Position numbers and translations under genes: made by a program. From Trichosphaerium sp. ATCC 40318 (Eukaryota; Discosea; Flabellinia; Trichosidae): 26,293 nucleotides of DNA. The DNA lies in the NCBI GenBank assembly GCA_038496445.1, contig JALMLS010000247.1, positions 1 through 26,293 of the forward strand. The letters run 5' to 3'. Positions 21,101-26,293 of this stretch are shown one piece after another (the stretch's first letter is position 1; every line of letters begins with the position of its first letter). The notes under the pieces are model-generated. The model ran no database searches and was not told where the DNA came from. It was given only the letters and a program-made list of their open reading frames with translations.

Positions 21101-22414
21101 ATGGCTTCGTTTTCGTATTACATACCTGTTTTGGCTTTTTTGGTAGTGTGCGTTGCGTCTAAAGACGTTACAGGTACATACAGTAAGTATTCTGACACTA
21201 AAACGTTACAGTTGATTTTACTTCGCCAATAAGATATTGGGACGGTTTTGGGGTACTGAATTGAACACAACGAAGCGTGGCACTATCTAAATCAAACACT
21301 AGCTAAACTACGTTGAAACGGCCCAAACGCTAAACTATAGTGCATGGCAACAAGATTACGGCGGTTTTAGTATAATGTCGTCCGATGATAGAGCAAAAGT
21401 AATGGAACTTTTCTTTGGCAAAGACGGCTTACGTCCAGGTTAGTTAAAGCTGCTGTTACTAGACAGATATATTGTAATACCAATACACAGGTTTGTTAAA
21501 AATGTTTCTTGATCCATTCCACGAGGGATACACTATTGCTGGCACGTGATTTTTTTTTTGAAAAACTTTTCGAAAACACAACTTTTCTTACAACAATTCG
21601 TTTAGGTAACGATAATGGCGACCCTTATGTTTTGAATATGCCAGGTTTTGATCATACTACAACGACCAAAAATCAGTTATTTCATGCGACAGAAGGGCTT
21701 AAAATGATCAAGGAATGGGGGTACGACAAAATTGTAATTGTTTACAATTCTCTGAATGCATACTGTTTAGGGGTACGCTCAAAGTACTAGCTGGAATGTA
21801 CGGTCCAGCTGGCTGGGTAACTAAGGAGAGAAAAATAAGGTCCAGAGACCTTGATCCTGAACGTAAATATGAATGTGGAGAGTACCTAGTTTCTTGGGCA
21901 AAATTTCTGAAAACCAAAGGTCTACCAGTACATGCTATATCCCTTCACAACGAAGGCGAGGATGGCGGGCCTGACCGATATCCTACACATCCAGGTTAGT
22001 CAGAAAGGAGCATGCATCGTTTCTCATGCCACTTAGGGCAAGACTATGACATGTTTTGGCCTGCAGATCAGATTGTCGAGTTTATAGTATTCCTTCGTGA
22101 TATGCTTGACAAAGATGACCTGGATGAAGTACTCATATCACCGGGTAGGCAATAATTTGTTAAACTAACTAAGAGTAAAACAAGGCGAGACATCCAGTTT
22201 GGACCATTTGATTTCGTTTAACATTTCAACTGCAATTTCGTCAAACCCAGAAGCACTAAAGAATCTTGGTATTATAACCTCACATGGGTTCGGAAGTGCC
22301 GACAATAGGGCTATAAATATGTTGCGTGAAAAGAGTAATAGAAAATGCAGTACTAGGGGAATACCAAGACGATTTGTTGAAGAGATAAGCATCCTTGGTT
22401 GCGAATTTTCATAA
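21101..22414 (+). pseudogene. Secreted GH30-type glycoside hydrolase, 3'-truncated
   Basis: Eight exons (21101-21173, 21212-21252, 21303-21438, 21491-21541, 21606-21720, 21771-21994, 22037-22144, 22185-22414) join in phase to 325 residues. The N-terminus is a signal peptide (MASFSYYIPVLAFLVVCVAS). Then come WDGFGLNYVETAQT, QDYGGFSIMSSDDR, LLKMFLDPFHE, MYGPAGWVTKERK, AISLHNEGEDGG, DMFWPADQIVEF and NLGIITSHGF, in the order of a clan-A barrel of the GH30 / endo-beta-galactanase type. The Glu in HNEGED is the likely acid/base. The frame leaves the family after NMLREKSNRK (about 22345) and picks up 24 foreign residues from copy B, so the last barrel strands and the nucleophile Glu are missing. The intron at 21542 uses a GC donor. 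Confidence 0.8.
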
Positions 22415-24224
22415 CTTTAAACTGGTTCTGAGATCATAAGATATTTAACAGGCTCTGAACCTCTGGTACATTACTGAATATAACTCAAATATTCATCTAA
22501 GTATTTTACCCTAGAATTATGAAACGTGGTTAAAAGAAAACGCACACTTGTTCCTTGTGAACAAAGAAGAAGACTCAAAAGTTCACCCAATTCGAAGTAA
22601 AATCTTTCCTCTAGCAATTATGTTCCTACTTGAGCTTTTGCTAGCTAGGCTGAACCGAGTACTGTGCATGATGAACGACCTAATTTTTCAAAGCACATAA
22701 TGTAACTACCGAAAATACAGCGCGACAGCACACGTCTTGTTGTGTGAATGGGCTTTTTTTCCTCAGATTGTTAAAGATACGTCTCCTCCAAGTACGTTTT
22801 AAGTTTTCACAAACGTCAACATTTTTGGCAGGAAAATAGACGGCTATACAATGACGATGAGCAAACTACGTAATTGGTGTTTTAAGTAACCTCGAGTAAC
22901 AACGGAAAGTTGCTCAGTAACAAGCATTGGTTTTTCAAAGGAAAAGGAAAAAGATATGAGTTGTCTGGTTCACGTAATATGTCACCTCGCAAAAATCATC
23001 ACCAAACACCGCTTTTCAGCCTCTCAGAGCGTTTTAGTCGGAATCACCTCCTACTTTCACGGAACACGATAGTATTACGATAAATAGCATTGTATCACTA
23101 TAATAGAGACTTCTATAGCGTGAAGACTAGTTTTCCTTGAGCCAGCGAAAACAAAAAAGAACAAACTTTTCAACTACTTTTCAAATACTTTTTGAAAACA
23201 AATAAAATTTTTGTCGAAGTGCTTTCAAATACATCAAGGAACGCTGTCACAACACTTGTTTTCATTGTTGAGAATATGCTACCATTATTACCAGACCTTG
23301 CACCTTTAGTAGATGTTCTTGAGAAAATACATATGGCAGGATACTGTCACAGGTAACATTCTTCAAAAAAAAATAGAACCAAGTTTCTTTTGTACTAATT
23401 CTCACTTCTGTAGGGATGTGAGCATCAGCAATATCATTGTTTATGATGACGAGCCTTATCTAATTGATTTTGCTACTGCTGTTCCTGTTGATGCAATCAT
23501 CTTGTTTGCTGGTACAACAATGTTTGCTGCTCATGAGGTAATTGAAAATGTAGCAAAATGTGTAGCATTTCAGTTTCGACCTGAATATGATTTGCATTCT
23601 CTAGTGTGCATATACATTGCTATAAATGAGTGGCAGCAATACCAACACATCCTGAAAGCGTATAATGAAGTTGTATGGAAGTCCAAGTGCTTTAACTCAA
23701 CAAAGTACAAGGCCTATCTAACAATTTGGAAAGTTGTACTCTGCGATGAAAATAGAGTGCACTATAAAAAGCTGTATGCTCTAGCAAGCAATTGTGATTA
23801 TGAAGGGTTAAGGGCATGGTTTGAAGATGATCAAGACTTTCAAGCAAAATGACTTGCAATACCTGACACTTGCTTGCCTCCTTTTAGCTAGTATAAGCTA
23901 AGCTTAAAAAGAAGTGTTCAATTTGTACTGTTCACTTTCTTAAAAGAAGACAGCTTGTTGCCACTGTGCAAGCACACTTTATTATCAGATTCGGTCTACA
24001 GCATCTCTACTCTCATCACTGCTATTTTCTGAGTCTTTGACTATAATTTCGCCCTGCTTTTGCTTTTCTACAATGTGAGAATTAGTAAAGCCAACAAGAA
24101 CAAAAAAAAATTTGAATTCTTGTTGAAAAACATGCTACAATACTCCCTCCAGAGCATCGCCCACACTAAGGAGCTCTTTGTGCCTCCCATTTTAATATTT
24201 TTGTCAAAGACAAACACATGCTTC
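22339..24224. repeat. Copy B, left arm of the palindrome
   Basis: This is the reverse complement of copy A (about 12435 down to 10540) and of copy C (from 24435 rightward). It starts at the shared TAGAAAAT in the hydrolase gene and ends at CTTC 24221-24224, where the sequence turns back. It differs from A by single-base gaps, for example at 22394 and 22402, and by an extra T at 23223-23225. It shares with C the substitution at 22657. Confidence 0.9.
23141..23852 (+). CDS. FunK1/Crinkler-like protein kinase, C-terminal part, copy B
   Basis: Exons 23141-23352 (open from after a TGA at 23138-23140, no ATG at its start) and 23414-23852 join in phase 2. Compared with copy A this copy has one extra T near 23224, which keeps the first exon open about 45 codons further (FQLLFKYFLKTNKIFVEVLS). 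It has the same HRDVSISN loop, YLIDFATA and D-L-x-S-L region as copy A. An upstream exon with the Gly loop and catalytic Lys is not found between 22415 and 23137, so even this longest copy seems to lack a full N-lobe. Confidence 0.6.
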
Positions 24225-24271
24225 CCATCTAGTGGCCAATCAGTATTCGCATCAAATGACTTAAAGTGATC

Positions 24272-24591
24272 ATGGATGGAATCTTAGTGGAAGCTAGCAT
24301 AGTGTCTGATTGTTTGAGGTATCAAATCAAGAGGTTGATGTAATTATTGTCATTAATCACCTTTTTATTATGTTTCAGAGACAATGGCTTAAGTTAACAA
24401 ATAAAACTCTGAAAGCCAAGGTCAAGGCAGATTTGAAGCATGTGTTTGTCTTTGACAAAAATATTAAAATGGGAGGCACAAAGAGCTCCTTAGTGTGGGC
24501 GATGCTCTGGAGGGAGTATTGTAGCATGTTTTTCAACAAGAATTCAAATTTTTTTTTGTTCTTGTTGGCTTTACTAATTCTCACATTGTAG
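24272..24591 (+). pseudogene. Copy C of the small unknown gene, frame broken
   Basis: This is the same two-exon gene as at 10382-10702. The second exon starts AGACAATGG where copy A has AGAACAATGG, so after splicing the frame hits a TAA within six codons. The loss of one A in a short run could be real or a base-calling error. Copy B lacks the first exon because the fold-back point lies inside the second. Confidence 0.5.
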
Positions 24592-24805
24592 AAAAGCAAA
24601 AGCAGGGCGAAATTATAGTCAAAGACTCAGAAAATAGCAGTGATGAGAGTAGAGATGCTGTAGACCGAATCTGATAATAAAGTGTGCTTGCACAGTGGCA
24701 ACAAGCTGTCTTCTTTTAAGAAAGTGAACAGTACAAATTGAACACTTCTTTTTAAGCTTAGCTTATACTAGCTAAAAGGAGGCAAGCAAGTGTCAGTATT
24801 GCAAG

Positions 24806-25450
24806 TCATTTTGCTTGAAAGTCTTGATCATCTTCAAACCATGCCCTTAACCCTTCATAATCACAATTGCTTGCTAGAGCATACAGCTTTTTATAGTGCA
24901 CTCTATTTTCATCGCAGAGTACAACTTTCCAAATTGTTAGATAGGCCTTGTACTTTGTTGAGTTAAAGCACTTGGACTTCCATACAACTTCATTATACGC
25001 TTTCAGGATGTGTTGGTATTGCTGCCACTCATTTATAGCAATGTATATGCACACTAGAGAATGCAAATCATATTCAGGTCGAAACTGAAATGCTACACAT
25101 TTTGCTACATTTTCAATTACCTCATGAGCAGCAAACATTGTTGTACCAGCAAACAAGATGATTGCATCAACAGGAACAGCAGTAGCAAAATCAATTAGAT
25201 AAGGCTCGTCATCATAAACAATGATATTGCTGATGCTCACATCCCTACAGAAGTGAGAATTAGTACAAAAGAAACTTGTTCTATTTTTTTTTGAAGAATG
25301 TTACCTGTGACAGTATCCTGCCATATGTATTTTCTCAAGAACATCTACTAAAGGTGCAAGGTCTGGTAATAATGGTAGCATATCCTCAACAATGAAAACA
25401 AGTGTTGTGACAGCGTTCCTTGATGTATTTGAAGCACTTCGACAAAAATT
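24806..25450 (-). CDS. FunK1/Crinkler-like protein kinase, C-terminal part, copy C
   Basis: Exons about 25450-25305 and 25244-24806 encode the same protein as copy A. The last 145 residues are identical to A and B, with HRD, Asn and LIDFATA intact. Like A it lacks the extra T of copy B, so the first exon closes early at a TAA. The retained second exon without a changed residue points to very recent duplication or to one locus read more than once. Confidence 0.58.
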
Positions 25451-26293
25451 TTATTTGTTTTCAAAAAGTATTTGAAAAGTAGTTGAAAAGTTTGTTCTTT
25501 TTTGTTTTCGCTGGCTCAAGGAAAACTAGTCTTCACGCTATAGAAGTCTCTATTATAGTGATACAATGCTATTTATCGTAATACTATCGTGTTCCGTGAA
25601 AGTAGGAGGTGATTCCGACTAAAACGCTCTGAGAGGCTGAAAAGCGGTGTTTGGTGATGATTTTTGCGAGGTGACATATTACGTGAACCAGACAACTCAT
25701 ATCTTTTTCCTTTTCCCTTTGAAAAACCAATGCTTGTTACTGAGCAACTTTCCGTTGTTTACTCGAGGTTACTTAAAACACCAATTACGTAGTTTGCTCA
25801 TCGTCATTGTATAGCCGTCTATTTTCCTGCCAAAAATGTTGACGTTTGTGAAAACTTAAAACGTACTTGGAGGAGACGTATCTTTAACAATCTGAGGAAA
25901 AAAGCCCATTCACACAACAAGACGTGTGCTGTCGCGCTGTATTTTCGGTAGTTACATTATGTGCTTTGAAAAATTAGGTCGTTCATCATGCACAGTACTC
26001 GGTTCAGCCTAGCTAGCAAAAGCTCAAGTAGGAACATAATTGCTAGAGGAAAGATTTTACTTCGAATTGGGTGAACTTTTTGAGTCTTCTTCTTTGTTCA
26101 CAAGGAACAAGTGTGCGTTTTCTTTTAACCACGTTTCATAATTCTAGGGTAAAATACTTAGATGAATATTTGAGTTATATTCAGTAATGTACCAGAGGTT
26201 CAGAGCCTGTTAAATATCTTATGATCTCAGAACCAGTTTAAAGTTATGAAAATTCGCAAACCAAGGCATGCTTATCTCTCTCAACAAATCGTC

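Larger units (their letters stand above)
24221..26293. repeat. Copy C, spacer and right arm of the palindrome (cut by the window end)
   Basis: From 24221 the sequence follows copy A from 10331 in the same orientation. Bases 24225-24434 are the unpaired spacer of the palindrome, and bases from 24435 on pair with copy B. The window ends at the point matching A about 12404, some 30 bp before the place where B stops matching A. Gaps against A include one A lost at about 24381, one G lost at 24797 and a two-base gain near 26278. Confidence 0.9.

Noticed and set aside
1-26293. CRISPR arrays, bacterial operons, tRNA or rRNA genes
   Set aside because: Dense spliceosomal introns show a eukaryotic nuclear sequence; no direct-repeat array, tRNA cloverleaf or rRNA core was seen.

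Overview
The window comes from an intron-rich, gene-dense microbial eukaryote. Coding runs are cut by many short GT-AG introns, mostly about 30-60 nt, often with a CTAAC branch-point-like element just before the acceptor. Intergenic gaps are tens to a few hundred bases. I cannot name the species. SPX/VTC polyphosphate polymerase, a GH30-type secreted hydrolase, a FunK1/Crinkler-like kinase and an LRR protein together fit a free-living or pathogenic protist or fungus-like lineage.

Left part (1-8346): one very large gene runs in from the left edge. I could thread 19 exons in one frame (2454 codons in the window). It encodes a low-complexity structural protein: 12 short repeats around a VQH...KSPKFP core, then Pro/Glu/Lys-rich linkers alternating with six copies of an exon module (basic GQRMALKKK box plus a charged coiled coil), then a basic, Gly-rich tail. 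Middle-left (8347-12826): an LRR gene on the minus strand, traces of a Ty3/gypsy integrase and of a possible Pif1/Helitron helicase, then the first copy (A) of a repeated locus carrying a small unknown gene and the 3' part of a protein-kinase gene, pointing at each other.

Middle (12827-20473): an N-terminal fragment of an FSP1/AIF-type FAD oxidoreductase with an in-frame stop, a small basic possibly mitochondrial protein divergent from it, a multi-pass GOST/lung-7TM-like membrane protein on the minus strand, an unrecognised coiled-coil protein divergent from that, and a complete 22-exon VTC gene (SPX, polyP polymerase, three membrane segments).

Right part (20474-26293): a possible tiny gene, then a secreted GH30-type glycoside hydrolase whose 3' half is missing. 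Its reading frame runs into copy B of the kinase locus. B and copy C form a palindrome of about 1.9 kb arms around a 210-bp spacer, and the window ends inside C. Both joins carry 6-8 nt of microhomology and both can be explained by jumps within an A-like locus, so this end is either a real fold-back rearrangement or an amplification/assembly chimera. Single-base differences in homopolymers between A, B and C suggest residual sequencing errors, so single frameshifts here should be read with care.
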